Shown here piece by piece: positions 52,260-61,654 of a stretch of DNA of 64,000 nt (positions are counted from its first letter, which is position 1; every line of letters starts with the position of its first letter). Location: the NCBI RefSeq assembly GCF_016772475.1, contig NZ_CP068595.1, forward strand, positions 5,518,001 through 5,582,000. Direction: 5' to 3'. Source of the stretch: Paenibacillus sonchi. Lineage in GTDB: Bacteria > Bacillota > Bacilli > Paenibacillales > Paenibacillaceae. The notes below the pieces were generated by a model that ran no database searches, was not told the DNA's origin, and was given only the letters and a program-made list of their open reading frames with translations. The translations under genes and the position numbers were made by a program.

Positions 52260-54251
52260 TTAGTTGCTTCTTTCCAGATAAAACTTCTGGTTGTCTGCAG
52301 TTACTTCAGTGTATTGGGTCAGTCTGGCTTCATTGTTGCGTGAGAACTCCTCGATATCCCAGGCCTTATTGGAATGCTTGAAGAACAGCTTAAAGCTCCC
52401 GTCCTGCTGCGGCACCAGTCTTACCTGCTGATTCCCTGCATTCACATCATCCCACAAATGCACTTTGGCACCATCAGCTGTAGAAACGTTCGATGCGTCA
52501 GCCACCTTATTGGGGGCGTGCAAATTGAACACTTTATAATAACCTTCACCCGTACTCTCAAATCTCCATTTAAACCAGATATTGTTCTCGAAAGTAAACT
52601 GGATCACTGGAGTTTCATTAGCCGTCCCGGCACCACCCGCATTCAAATATTTGCCGCTATGCTCTGCTTGAATATAATAGTCACCCTGTGGCTGGATTCT
52701 CCAGTACTGGCACTCGGCATCGGTCCAGGCCCACTGCTGCATTTTGGCCTCATTAGCCAGCGAGTTCTTGTCTACATCAAGCACCTTTCCGCTGCCAACA
52801 TTGACAATCTTGAACCAGCCGTTGCCGGCGTCGACAAAGTCCCATTGCTGGAAGGCATTCCCTTCCTCATATGGGGCACTGACAAGCTGTGCTCCATCGC
52901 TCGTTGAATTGCCCTGCACCGCTGCATATTTACCGCTGACGCTGCTCGCAATCCGGAAATGACCGTTTCCGGCAGGAATGACTGACCATCTCTGGTTAGG
53001 CCCGTTGTAATCATAGGCCCACTGGTTAATCACAGCGCCGTTATTCTGATTTCCCCCGATCAAATCCATTGCTTTCCCGTTCTTATTGACCAGCATCATC
53101 TGGTTGTCGCTGTAATTGTTGCTAGCCGGGACGATATCGCTGGTTCCAGCCATAACATCGCTATTGCCGATTGAGGCATTCTTGACTGTAGAGATGATAA
53201 AAAGCTTATTGTTGCTCACAGGAACCAGGCTTCGGCTATATCCCAAAGTAATTACGCTATCCTGCGTTGTCCAATGACCTTGCCCGTAATTATAATTCAG
53301 GAACAGCTTATCCGACCGTCCTCCGGAGATGATAACCGTTCCGTTCGGGCTTCCGCCAGGAACCCAGACCACATACGGCTGCGAACCCGGGGTCTGGCCT
53401 TTATAATAGTTAACCTTCATGCCTGCATCGGCGGTATTGCCCCAATTCTCGGGGTCATTGGATATCTTATAGTGAATCTGGTCGTCGTACATATTGACGA
53501 TTTCATATACCAGCATATACTGTCCATTGCCCATTTTCGTAACCGTCGGCATGCCCGGCCGGGAATTCCCGAGCGCTACATCCACCTTGGTCTGACTCCA
53601 GGTTACGCCGTCTGCTGACGAGCGGTGGACAATCATCTGATTGTGATTCGCGTCCTGCTCATCCGCATAGAAGCACAGCAGCTTGCCGCTGGCTACGAGG
53701 AGGAACGGCTCCCAGATTCCCTGGCTCTCCCAGTTCATGCCTCCTCCATAAGCCCCTCCGGTGGCGATGGTTGCGACATAGGTCCAGGATCTGCCCAGAT
53801 TGTTGCTCTTATAGAGTTCGATGTTATGCACCAGCTCGCCTTCAGGAAAAGCATTTACTGCGAGTAGCATCGTCCCCTTAGGCATATTGCCGATCTGCTG
53901 GGGAAGCTCATAGAGGAAGCCTTGTTCTCTTAGTCCTTCTCCCGGATGAATATCGGCAACTTCCCCTACCTTTGTCCAGTTTTGTCCGCCATTGGTGCTT
54001 TCATAGATTGGAAAATTAGGACCCGCCGGATGCGGCAGCTGATTGGCGGTCCATGTCTCATGCGTAGCGTACATCTTGCCGTTGTCCGCTCCGCTATTCT
54101 GGAGAATCAGTGCCCGGGCGTAGCTCGCACTCTGCGTTGCACTGCTCCCCCAGAGGGTTACCGGACCAAAGGCGAACGCCTGGTTAAAGACTGCCGTGAA
54201 CAGAAACAGAGCCATAAGAGAAGCCGTAATCATTTTTCGGGAAAATTTCAT
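52260..54251 (-). CDS. Secreted BNR beta-propeller hydrolase (sialidase/GH93-like) with ricin-type lectin repeats
   Basis: Extracellular protein of 663 residues. A signal peptide (1-27, ending AFA) precedes a propeller (about 30-375) with Asp-box repeats (YESTNGGQNWTKVG, YKSNNLGRSWTYVA, HRSSADGVTWSQTK). The fold is that of sialidases and exo-arabinanases (GH33/GH93); the sialidase arginine triad is not evident, so GH93-like arabinan or an unclassified substrate is favoured. Residues 380-663 form two ricin B-like trefoils with QxW repeats (NQRWSVIP, FQQWDFVD, CQYWRIQP). Located between the ABC permease and the YesM kinase of the same operon, so its product is presumably the imported sugar. Confidence 0.75.
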   Translation of the reverse strand: MKFSRKMITASLMALFLFTAVFNQAFAFGPVTLWGSSATQSASYARALILQNSGADNGKMYATHETWTANQLPHPAGPNFPIYESTNGGQNWTKVGEVADIHPGEGLREQGFLYELPQQIGNMPKGTMLLAVNAFPEGELVHNIELYKSNNLGRSWTYVATIATGGAYGGGMNWESQGIWEPFLLVASGKLLCFYADEQDANHNQMIVHRSSADGVTWSQTKVDVALGNSRPGMPTVTKMGNGQYMLVYEIVNMYDDQIHYKISNDPENWGNTADAGMKVNYYKGQTPGSQPYVVWVPGGSPNGTVIISGGRSDKLFLNYNYGQGHWTTQDSVITLGYSRSLVPVSNNKLFIISTVKNASIGNSDVMAGTSDIVPASNNYSDNQMMLVNKNGKAMDLIGGNQNNGAVINQWAYDYNGPNQRWSVIPAGNGHFRIASSVSGKYAAVQGNSTSDGAQLVSAPYEEGNAFQQWDFVDAGNGWFKIVNVGSGKVLDVDKNSLANEAKMQQWAWTDAECQYWRIQPQGDYYIQAEHSGKYLNAGGAGTANETPVIQFTFENNIWFKWRFESTGEGYYKVFNLHAPNKVADASNVSTADGAKVHLWDDVNAGNQQVRLVPQQDGSFKLFFKHSNKAWDIEEFSRNNEARLTQYTEVTADNQKFYLERSN

Positions 54252-54295
54252 CGGTTATCAACCTTTCTACTCAAAATTTTCTTAGAGCAGTAATA

Positions 54296-55141
54296 TCAGC
54301 CTTTGATTGCACCGTTTGTTAAACCGCTAATAATGTACTTTTGCAGAAACGTAAATAGAAGAATGATCGGTAGCACGGAAACTACGCCGAAGGCCATGAC
54401 GTTATTCCACTGTGTCCCGTAGCGCTGCATGAAATTGAACACCCCTGAAGTGACCGGCCACATATTCTGTTTATTAATGAATGTGAAGGCGTACATCAGG
54501 TCCGCCCAGGCAAATAGGGTTGAGAAAATAATGCTGACAACGACACCGGAAATCGAGATCGGAATCATAATCCGGACAAAAGCGGTGAACACATTGCATC
54601 CGTCAACCTTGGCTGCTTCGTCCAGCTCCCGCGGAATGGTAACAAAGTATGTCCGCAAGATCAGAACAGAGAACGGGATCGCAATCGTTGCATCAGCAAT
54701 TGCCGGGGCCAGATACGTATTATACAGCCCCATATTTTTGAAAATAATAAATAATGGCGTTAACGTTAGCGAGGTGGGAAGCATCTGGGTGATCAGGAAC
54801 GACAAAATGACCAGCTTCCTGCCCTTAAACCTGAATCTCGCCAGTGCGTAGGCAGCAGGAATACTTAGTGCCACTGCAATGACCATTGCCGCGCCTGAAA
54901 TGATGATACTGTTCAGGAAGTTCCGGAAAATGTTATAATCCTCTCTCACCTGCTCGAAATAGGCATTGAAATTGATACTCTTCGGAAAGAATGAAATCGG
55001 TGTCTGGAAAATCTCCAGCTCGGTCTTGAACGAAGTGATGATCATCCAGTACAACGGAAAGAGAAAGACGATACAGATCAGTGCAGCCGCAATGTTATAT
55101 AACATTCGTCCTCTTAAGCTTCGGGTCTCACTCACCTTCAC
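54296..55141 (-). CDS. Sugar ABC transporter permease (MalG/CUT1 type)
   Basis: Inner membrane permease of 281 residues with six predicted helices and the cytoplasmic EAA loop [20 protein letters not shown] near 185-205, which contacts the ATPase. It overlaps the partner permease gene by 4 nt. No ATPase gene is present, as is usual for CUT1 systems that share MsmX/MsmK. Confidence 0.93.
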   Translation of the reverse strand: MKVSETRSLRGRMLYNIAAALICIVFLFPLYWMIITSFKTELEIFQTPISFFPKSINFNAYFEQVREDYNIFRNFLNSIIISGAAMVIAVALSIPAAYALARFRFKGRKLVILSFLITQMLPTSLTLTPLFIIFKNMGLYNTYLAPAIADATIAIPFSVLILRTYFVTIPRELDEAAKVDGCNVFTAFVRIMIPISISGVVVSIIFSTLFAWADLMYAFTFINKQNMWPVTSGVFNFMQRYGTQWNNVMAFGVVSVLPIILLFTFLQKYIISGLTNGAIKG

Positions 55142-56037
55142 ATCACCTCATCTTCCTTCACAAGCTTCAGGTAGGCAAGACTGACTACGAACAAGATCGC
55201 GAATAGAATATTGGCCACAGCCGCACCCTGGCTGAAATTGAATTCAGAGAAGGAAAGCTTGTATGAAAGTGTCGATAACGTTTCTGTTGCATCTACAGGT
55301 CCGCCCTTCGTCATTACATAGACGAGATCGAACACCTTGAAGGTGGAGATAAATCCAAGAATAAGTACTGCCTCAATGGAAGGCCGCAGAAGAGGAAGCG
55401 TGATATGCCGCAGCTTCCCCCACCGGCTGGCCCCATCAATGGACGCGCTCTCATAAAGCTCACTTGGAATCGTCGTTAAACCGGTTAGCAGCATAATCAT
55501 CGTGAACGGAACGCCAATCCAGGAGTTGGTCAAAATCAAAGACCACATGGCACTGACGGGATGTAGCAACCACTCAACCGGCCCGCCCGTAATGTGCAGA
55601 TCCATAAGAATCTGATCGACGATTCCCCCGGAAGCACTGAACATGTATTTGAAGACAAGGGCGGTTATGGTTGCCGGGATCATCCATGGGATGAGAATCA
55701 GCCCTCTTACTTTCTTCGACAGTACAAAGTTCTTGTTGAAGAACAGCGCCAGCATGAAGCCGATTACGAACTGGATTGCAATACTGAATACCGTGTAATA
55801 CAGGGTGTTATACAAAGACGTACCAAGCAGAGGATCAGCGAACAGCCCCTTATAGTTGCCCAGTCCAACAAATTCTTTGTGCGGAAGATTTAAGGTCATA
55901 ACATCAATGTTCTGAAAACTCATGATAATGTTCCGGATTATCGGGTACCCGGTAAAGAATAACATGAAGGCAACTGCCGGTAATACAAAGAGCAGGCCTA
56001 CACGATCCCCTTTCATGAGCCGGGAAGCAAATTTCAT
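55138..56037 (-). CDS. Sugar ABC transporter permease (MalF/CUT1 type)
   Basis: Permease of 299 residues, six helices, EAA loop [20 protein letters not shown]. The start [12 protein letters not shown] at 56037 fits AAGGTGG upstream; GTG 56049 overlaps that site. Functions with the following MalG-type gene and the binding protein encoded just upstream. Confidence 0.92.
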   Translation of the reverse strand: MKFASRLMKGDRVGLLFVLPAVAFMLFFTGYPIIRNIIMSFQNIDVMTLNLPHKEFVGLGNYKGLFADPLLGTSLYNTLYYTVFSIAIQFVIGFMLALFFNKNFVLSKKVRGLILIPWMIPATITALVFKYMFSASGGIVDQILMDLHITGGPVEWLLHPVSAMWSLILTNSWIGVPFTMIMLLTGLTTIPSELYESASIDGASRWGKLRHITLPLLRPSIEAVLILGFISTFKVFDLVYVMTKGGPVDATETLSTLSYKLSFSEFNFSQGAAVANILFAILFVVSLAYLKLVKEDEVM

Positions 56038-56083
56038 CAATAAGACCACCTTATGTTAGTAGGGAGTTGCAGAGGCGGAACGT

Positions 56084-57352
56084 TTATTTCATGATCTCAT
56101 CGACAGTGGCCTGGGCTTCGGCGAGGGCATCAGTGGTCGAGGCTGCTCCTGTCAGTACTGCCTGTACGGCAGTAGACAGAGCAGTAGACAATTCCGGCCA
56201 TTTCGCATGCGGACCTCTTGGCATCGCAGACTCCATCTGTTCCATCCAGACTTTGAGCGACGGGTCTTCAGTATATTTCTTGTCGGCAGCGACATCTTTC
56301 CTTGGCGGGAATGCTCCCGATACTTCCTCATACGATCTGACAGAGTCAGCGCTAAGCGCCCAAGAGATGAATTTCCATGCGGCTTCCTTGTTCTTGCCCT
56401 GGATCATTCCGATGTTCTCTCCGCCTAATACGGAGGCATTCTGCTTGCCTTGTGGAATTAGAGCGATTCCAAAATCGAGTTCAGGGTTATCCTTCTCAAT
56501 GGATGTTGTCTGCCAAGGACCGTTCACCATCATCGCTACTTTGCCGGCGGCAAATTGCTTTTCAATGTCCGACATCCCGATGTTGATCACTTCCTTGCTC
56601 ATCGAGCCGTCTTCCAGCAGTCCGGATAAGAAATCTACGGCGCTTGCAGCCTCTGGACTATTCAGCTTCTCGGGGCTTCCGCCGGCGGCGATTAACCATG
56701 GATAGAAATTGAAGGTGCCTTCTTCCCCTTTGAGCAGCGAGGTTGCAAAGCCGTGTACACCATCCTTGGTTAATACCTTCGCTGTAGTCTTAAGTTCATC
56801 CCAGGTTTGCGGCGGGTTCACACCAGCTTGGTCCAGCAGCTCTTTGTTATAGAATAAGCCCAGGCAATTGCTCACGAACGGGAGCGAATAGTTCTTGCCT
56901 TCATAAATCCCAGACTTCATCGGGCCTTCGAAGAATTGATCCTTGTCCGCCCAGGCGTTTACCTTATCAGTGATGTCTTCAAACAGGCCCATTGCGGCAA
57001 AAGCGGCCACATCCGAATTATCGACTAGCACCAGATCCGGCAGATTACCTGCCGAAAGTCCGATGGTCAGCTGCTTCTTGAAATCACTGAACGGAACGAA
57101 ATTCGGCGTAACCTCCACTTCATCCTGAGATTCATTGAATTTTTTAACGAAGTCTTCGATATCCTTCTCATAATAATGCCATAATACTAGCTTGACCTTC
57201 TGCGCTCCCGCAGACGCTGAAGCGTTATTCTTTACTACATTCGGAAGATCCGTTGCAGCGCTTCCATTTCCATCCGTATTATCCGACCCGCAGCCTGACA
57301 CGATGGTCATGGTCATAACACAAGCCAGCAGTAACGTCCATCCTTTTCTCAT
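56084..57352 (-). CDS. Sugar-binding lipoprotein of the ABC importer
   Basis: Extracellular solute-binding protein family 1, 422 residues. The lipobox TIVSGCGSD places the lipid-modified Cys at 21. The two-lobed binding domain includes KLVLWHYYEKDIEDFVKKFN and MVNGPWQTTSIEKDN (the family 1 block). First gene of the operon; the sugar is unknown, but the arabinan-like enzymes nearby (propeller hydrolase and GH127 at 59535) suggest an arabinose-containing oligosaccharide. Confidence 0.93.
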   Translation of the reverse strand: MRKGWTLLLACVMTMTIVSGCGSDNTDGNGSAATDLPNVVKNNASASAGAQKVKLVLWHYYEKDIEDFVKKFNESQDEVEVTPNFVPFSDFKKQLTIGLSAGNLPDLVLVDNSDVAAFAAMGLFEDITDKVNAWADKDQFFEGPMKSGIYEGKNYSLPFVSNCLGLFYNKELLDQAGVNPPQTWDELKTTAKVLTKDGVHGFATSLLKGEEGTFNFYPWLIAAGGSPEKLNSPEAASAVDFLSGLLEDGSMSKEVINIGMSDIEKQFAAGKVAMMVNGPWQTTSIEKDNPELDFGIALIPQGKQNASVLGGENIGMIQGKNKEAAWKFISWALSADSVRSYEEVSGAFPPRKDVAADKKYTEDPSLKVWMEQMESAMPRGPHAKWPELSTALSTAVQAVLTGAASTTDALAEAQATVDEIMK

Positions 57353-57408
57353 CCAATTCTTCCGCCCTCTCGCTGATTTAAATGATTGCTATAAACTATT
57401 AAGATATT

Positions 57409-57420
57409 TGAAGCGCTTCA
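57409..57420. promoter_or_regulatory. LacI/CcpA-type palindrome upstream of the sugar operon
   Basis: TGAAGCGCTTCA, with the A-N-CG-N-T core of LacI-family sites, 57 bp before the binding-protein start. It differs from the 14-bp cre consensus in its outer bases, so it may belong to a specific LacI regulator or be a weak CcpA site. The remainder of 57353-57626 has nothing else to report. Confidence 0.4.
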
Positions 57421-57626
57421 TATTTATATGATAGTTTACAGGGGGGCGTGCTTAAACTCCAAAATCTAAAGACAGGTGTAAAAAATTAATGGGTTATATT
57501 AATGGAGATGAGCAGGGAGGTCTTTCGGGAAGAATGGGATATCAAGGTCAAGTGGAGACGTGCCGACTGCGAGAGTATCTAAAAACATTCAATATGTATT
57601 TTCTATTTCCTTTTATGACTGCTAAA

Positions 57627-57654
57627 ATACAGGCGCCATTTCTGGCGCCTGTAT
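57627..57654 (-). terminator. Terminator of the sigma/anti-sigma operon
   Basis: ATACAGGCGCCA pairs with TGGCGCCTGTAT; on the minus strand TTTTAGC follows. Confidence 0.75.
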
Positions 57655-57662
57655 TGCCCTCC

Positions 57663-58733
57663 CTACCAAGGCGTTTCGGTTTTGTGTTCAATCACTTTCA
57701 ATACTTTGGGTTCAAGAATCTGTTTCAATTGTTCCAGCGTACGATTGTCATTAGTAGCCCCACCATGCGGATCGGCTTGGATTTGTTTTTTTGCCTGCGT
57801 ACTTGCGATTATATCCATGACTTGTTGTTTGGAAATCTTTTTAGATGCTGCGATCTCGACGACAGATGCCCCCTTTGCCAATTCTTGTTTCAAGTCTGCT
57901 GGACTCATGCGAAGTAAAGAAAAGAGCTTTTCATCGTTTAAAAAAGCATCCGCAGTATAGTCAGGCTTGCCGTTTGTCGTGAAAAAGCCTTCCACGGATG
58001 GAGCAGGGCCGCCTCCGATCAGAGAAACGCTGATCGTATTCCCTTGAACGAACGCCTGATAAAACGGCGTTGCTGATCCCTTTTCGGTGTAGTTCAATAT
58101 AAACGTTTTTTGGTCCGAGTTCTCCATCAGCTCCATGTTACATTCGTACTTACTGGAGCTACCGTACAGTTTGTTAATGAGATCATCTACTTTCGATTTG
58201 ATTTCTTGATCGGTTAAGGAGATGACCGGTTTCTCCTGAGGCTCCCAATTCTCTTGGTTCACATGTTCGATTTCACCCGTGATACCGTTCAAATCAAGTC
58301 GGACCATTTTGCCGTGAGCTCCCTTTTCCTGCAGCACGATGCTTGTTTGAATGGCTTTCCCCTGACTTGCATTCGCCGGGTCTCCTCCAAGCTGGCTGGC
58401 GTCGATGATTTCAAACGACTTGGTTTCCGGATAAGAGCGGTACAACTTTTCAAGCGCTGCTTGGCCAACCGCATCCATCTTGACTTGTTTGGCTGTCATC
58501 GGTGTTCTCGTAATCATTTCAATCAGGGGAGGGGCCGCGAATGCCGCGGTTGGAATCATAATTACTGCAGCAACGAAGCTGCTGATCAATCGTTTTTTCA
58601 TCGTTTTTTTGCTCCTTTGCCGTTGTACGTATTGAGAATAGGATTGTTCGATTCGTTTGGAGACAGCCGGGGGACATTCCATGGTCTCTGCCTCTTGGTG
58701 CAGGTACTCGCTGATTTGACTTTCAATAGGCAT
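57663..58733 (-). CDS. Probable membrane anti-sigma factor
   Basis: Protein of 356 residues: a short N-terminal cytoplasmic part with a CPPAVSKRIEQSY helix (about 20-32), one membrane segment (about 49-66, SSFVAAVIMIPTAAFAA), and a large extracytoplasmic domain. It overlaps the ECF sigma gene by 11 nt, the usual arrangement for a sigma and its membrane-bound inhibitor. No zinc-type HxxxCxxC motif is seen, so it is closer to the DUF4179-like or RsiX-like group. Signal unknown. Confidence 0.7.
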   Translation of the reverse strand: MPIESQISEYLHQEAETMECPPAVSKRIEQSYSQYVQRQRSKKTMKKRLISSFVAAVIMIPTAAFAAPPLIEMITRTPMTAKQVKMDAVGQAALEKLYRSYPETKSFEIIDASQLGGDPANASQGKAIQTSIVLQEKGAHGKMVRLDLNGITGEIEHVNQENWEPQEKPVISLTDQEIKSKVDDLINKLYGSSSKYECNMELMENSDQKTFILNYTEKGSATPFYQAFVQGNTISVSLIGGGPAPSVEGFFTTNGKPDYTADAFLNDEKLFSLLRMSPADLKQELAKGASVVEIAASKKISKQQVMDIIASTQAKKQIQADPHGGATNDNRTLEQLKQILEPKVLKVIEHKTETPW

Positions 58734-59298
58734 TGTTCTTTTCCTTCCTTTCCAACGGGAGATTTACCAATTGTTTTCGAAGCAACTGCAGGCCGGCATG
58801 ATATCTGGACTTGACTGTACCCAGCGGAATATTGAGTAATGTCGCAATCTCCTCCAGCTTATAGTCGTGATAAAAGCGGAGGATGATCACCGTTCGCTGT
58901 TTATCGGTCAGCTTGTGCATGGCCCTCGATATCTCGGGGTCTGTCCCATCCGTCCTCAACGTGGGCTGATCCCAATGATGCTCTTGCCGGGAAAAGACAC
59001 GGATACGTTCGAAAATTCGGAATCTCCTCCAGCTTTTCACCCGGAACCTTTGCACTTGTCGGATGACCAAGCCGTGCAGCCAGAAGTGGAAAGGACGATT
59101 CGGATCGTAGTTGGGAAGCGAGGTCCACATTTGCATATAGATCTCATTCATAATATCTTCGCGATCCTGCGGATGATCCACCAGAAAAGAGACGGTCCGG
59201 TAGACATCCTTATAGGTGGCTTCATACAACGCATGAAACGCCTGCTGATCTCCTTCGATCATTTTTGTGAGCACGTGGTATATAGATTCACTTTGCAT
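58723..59298 (-). CDS. ECF-subfamily RNA polymerase sigma factor
   Basis: Sigma factor of 191 residues. Region 2 (about 15-85: FHALYEATYKDVYRTVSFLV, DREDIMNEIYMQMW) reads the -10 element and region 4 (about 125-180: LTDKQRTVIILRFYHDYKLE, EIATLLNIPLGTVKSRYHAG) the -35. It is followed by, and overlaps, its probable anti-sigma gene. Target genes are not evident, though an ECF factor often drives its own operon. Confidence 0.9.
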   Translation of the reverse strand: MQSESIYHVLTKMIEGDQQAFHALYEATYKDVYRTVSFLVDHPQDREDIMNEIYMQMWTSLPNYDPNRPFHFWLHGLVIRQVQRFRVKSWRRFRIFERIRVFSRQEHHWDQPTLRTDGTDPEISRAMHKLTDKQRTVIILRFYHDYKLEEIATLLNIPLGTVKSRYHAGLQLLRKQLVNLPLERKEKNNAY

Positions 59299-59438
59299 TC
59301 AGAGGGCCCTCCTGAGTAAGCAGCTTACACCCTATATTGTCGCTCGATGGAAAAAAGGTTCGTTTTTTTTATTTTCGGTTGGGGGCCTATGGATTGCGGG
59401 AAGGCGAGCAGCGGCAATTAAAATTGTTGGATTTGACA

Positions 59439-59480
59439 CAGAAAACCCGCGCGGGGCGCGGGTTCTAATGGGACTATGTT
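59439..59480 (-). terminator. Terminator of the GH127 gene, copy 2 of a dispersed repeat
   Basis: On the minus strand AACCCGCGC/GCGCGGGTT with TTTTCTG after it, 55 bp beyond the GH127 stop. Stem and flank match the unit at 48629-48670. Confidence 0.7.
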
Positions 59481-59534
59481 CTTGTCCTCCGACATTCAAG
59501 AACTGCATGCAGGCGATTATTACAATTTAAGTGC

Positions 59535-61397
59535 CTAAGCTTTTTTTACCGTGAAGTAAACTTGATAGGGTTCATAACCGATATCGCGAATTCTTCTCAG
59601 CTGAATTCCCGGATCCTGATTTGCCGTCTTGAAGAAATAGCGCCAGCTGCCCCACTCCCGTTCATTTTCCATAATCAATTCAGAGGCAACATCATCTTTT
59701 TGTGTAAAGAGAATTCTTTCATTCTCACAAATACCAGCCAGCACTTCAGGACCAAAACGAAACGCTCCTGTCTGTTCGTCGTCCGGCAGAGGAATGAAAC
59801 GGATGCCGACCGGCAGAATGATGCTGATCCGGTCGCCGTCCTGCCAATTCCGCAGTATGGTGTAGAATGCCGTGTGATCCGCTGATTTGCCGTGCAACTG
59901 ATCGTTCACATAGATGATGGCTTCCGACATGATCCAGTCCGGGATCCGGAAATGGATTGCAAACTCATTAGGAGCACCGATATGGACTACGAAATCATAC
60001 TTTTTATAATTGGGCAGATTCTCGTGAAGAGCTGTAATCTCATTCAATTCCTGCTGTCCTGCAGTATTCGAAGAGTTCAGCATGCTCCCACTCATATGAT
60101 CCTGAGATTGATTAATTCGGACGTTCTCTCCGTTGATCTCTGTTGTCAGCTCAGAATGGAAATACTGGCATACAAATACATCATTATGATCCTGATAATA
60201 AATGCCTCTGTTTAATGCAGCATTAGCTTGTACCATAGTTCCGTGACAGCAGAAGAAGCTATCGGTCTCCGAACTCCAATCCTTCCTGAGGCCTGCCTTC
60301 ATCGGCAGGAAATAAGTGAGCAGCCCTGATGAGGGGTTTCCGTGCTTATTTCCGGTCAGATGATATTCTTGATAGTAGGCCTGAGCCATTATACCGTTGT
60401 ACATATTATATTCGATATACTGCGCATATGCCGGATCTGATGTATGCCGGAAGAGAAACTCTGCCAGACGGATCATATTATATACAGTGCAATGCTCCTG
60501 GTTCTTGTCACCGAGGCGTGCCTTGATCTTCATTTTCGGCATCCACACTTCACCGGCAGTATTCCCGCCAGTTGCCAGAGTTCCTCGCTCTGTGACAGCA
60601 CATTTCCAGTAGGCAGTGACAATGTCCATCCATCTTTGTTCGCCGGTTACTTCGTAAGCTCTGGCACAACCGAGTACTTCAGGAATGGTTGTGTTGGCAT
60701 GCATGTTGGTCAGCGGATCTTTGTTCTCCAGTAAAGGATGGAAAAGTCTGCTGCGGTAATAACGCTCCAGCAAGGTAGAGTATTTATCATTCCCTGTAAT
60801 ATGGAGCAGGTCTGCCCAAGCTTCAAGCATTCCGCCTGTCTCCATGTCCAGAATGTCATCGAAGTTCTCTCTTGTGAAGGTACTGCTCCACTCGACGAAC
60901 CAGTCTGCAAAATGATCTGCCACATCGAGCGCCTTTTGACTGCCGGTAAAATGGTACATATCAACAAGTCCCATAAATAACTTATGAATATTATACTGTG
61001 GAGCCCAAATCCCTTTTCCTTTTGCGATCCAATGTAAATATTTCTCTGGAATAGGCCCAACCCATTGTCCGCCATTATCTTTCTGACATTCGGCAAGCTC
61101 GTCTAATATGAGATCCGCTTTTACCTTTAGTTCCAAATCATCAGTCTCATGAAACCGCATAGCCGCGGCAGACAGCCAATGTCCAAGGAAATGTCCCCGG
61201 ATCTGACAGACTGGCGTCTCCCATCCCCCATGTGCATCATGTGGAATATCTCTACCATGATATCTTCCTGCTTCTATTTTAAAGTTAAACAGGAGATTAT
61301 CATTCGTCAATTTCATTAAATACCGCCTGTTTGCTTCTTCCCTGCGTTTCAAATCACCGTCATGAAGAACGACATGTTTGCCCTTCAGTTCTATCAT
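59535..61397 (-). CDS. GH127 beta-L-arabinofuranosidase-like hydrolase
   Basis: Cytoplasmic enzyme of 620 residues of family GH127 (formerly DUF1680), which removes beta-L-arabinofuranose residues. The zinc/catalytic set known for the family is visible: Glu in GGNTAGEVW, Glu-x-Cys in NQEHCTVYNMIRLAEF and the Cys-Cys pair in SFFCCHGT. The (alpha/alpha)6 barrel (about 20-430) is followed by a beta-sandwich. No signal peptide. The start MIELKGKH at 61397 has AAGGGG upstream; ATG 61415 overlaps that site. It may process oligosaccharides imported by the ABC system at 54-57 kb. Confidence 0.88.
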   Translation of the reverse strand: MIELKGKHVVLHDGDLKRREEANRRYLMKLTNDNLLFNFKIEAGRYHGRDIPHDAHGGWETPVCQIRGHFLGHWLSAAAMRFHETDDLELKVKADLILDELAECQKDNGGQWVGPIPEKYLHWIAKGKGIWAPQYNIHKLFMGLVDMYHFTGSQKALDVADHFADWFVEWSSTFTRENFDDILDMETGGMLEAWADLLHITGNDKYSTLLERYYRSRLFHPLLENKDPLTNMHANTTIPEVLGCARAYEVTGEQRWMDIVTAYWKCAVTERGTLATGGNTAGEVWMPKMKIKARLGDKNQEHCTVYNMIRLAEFLFRHTSDPAYAQYIEYNMYNGIMAQAYYQEYHLTGNKHGNPSSGLLTYFLPMKAGLRKDWSSETDSFFCCHGTMVQANAALNRGIYYQDHNDVFVCQYFHSELTTEINGENVRINQSQDHMSGSMLNSSNTAGQQELNEITALHENLPNYKKYDFVVHIGAPNEFAIHFRIPDWIMSEAIIYVNDQLHGKSADHTAFYTILRNWQDGDRISIILPVGIRFIPLPDDEQTGAFRFGPEVLAGICENERILFTQKDDVASELIMENEREWGSWRYFFKTANQDPGIQLRRIRDIGYEPYQVYFTVKKA

Positions 61398-61654
61398 CGC
61401 CTGCAGCCCCTTCAATCTTACTCGGATTTATCTTCATTAGGTTGATCCTTCGTGCGCCTTAAGATCACTTTGATTTTACAATGAAATTATAAGACAGCGT
61501 TTCCTTCATTCCAATGATTAATACTAATATAAACTTGATCCATACTGAGCAAGCTATATTATAAGAAAAGCCGCTATTTAACTGACAAGCAAGGCGAACT
61601 ATTTTAAAGCTGAATGAACGGAGCATGAACAAAGTGATTTGCCAAGCTGAAAAC

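Noticed and set aside
52374..54293. Series of plus-strand frames (177, 114, 80 and 115 codons) opposite the propeller gene
   Set aside because: Antisense shadows of a strongly coding minus-strand gene.
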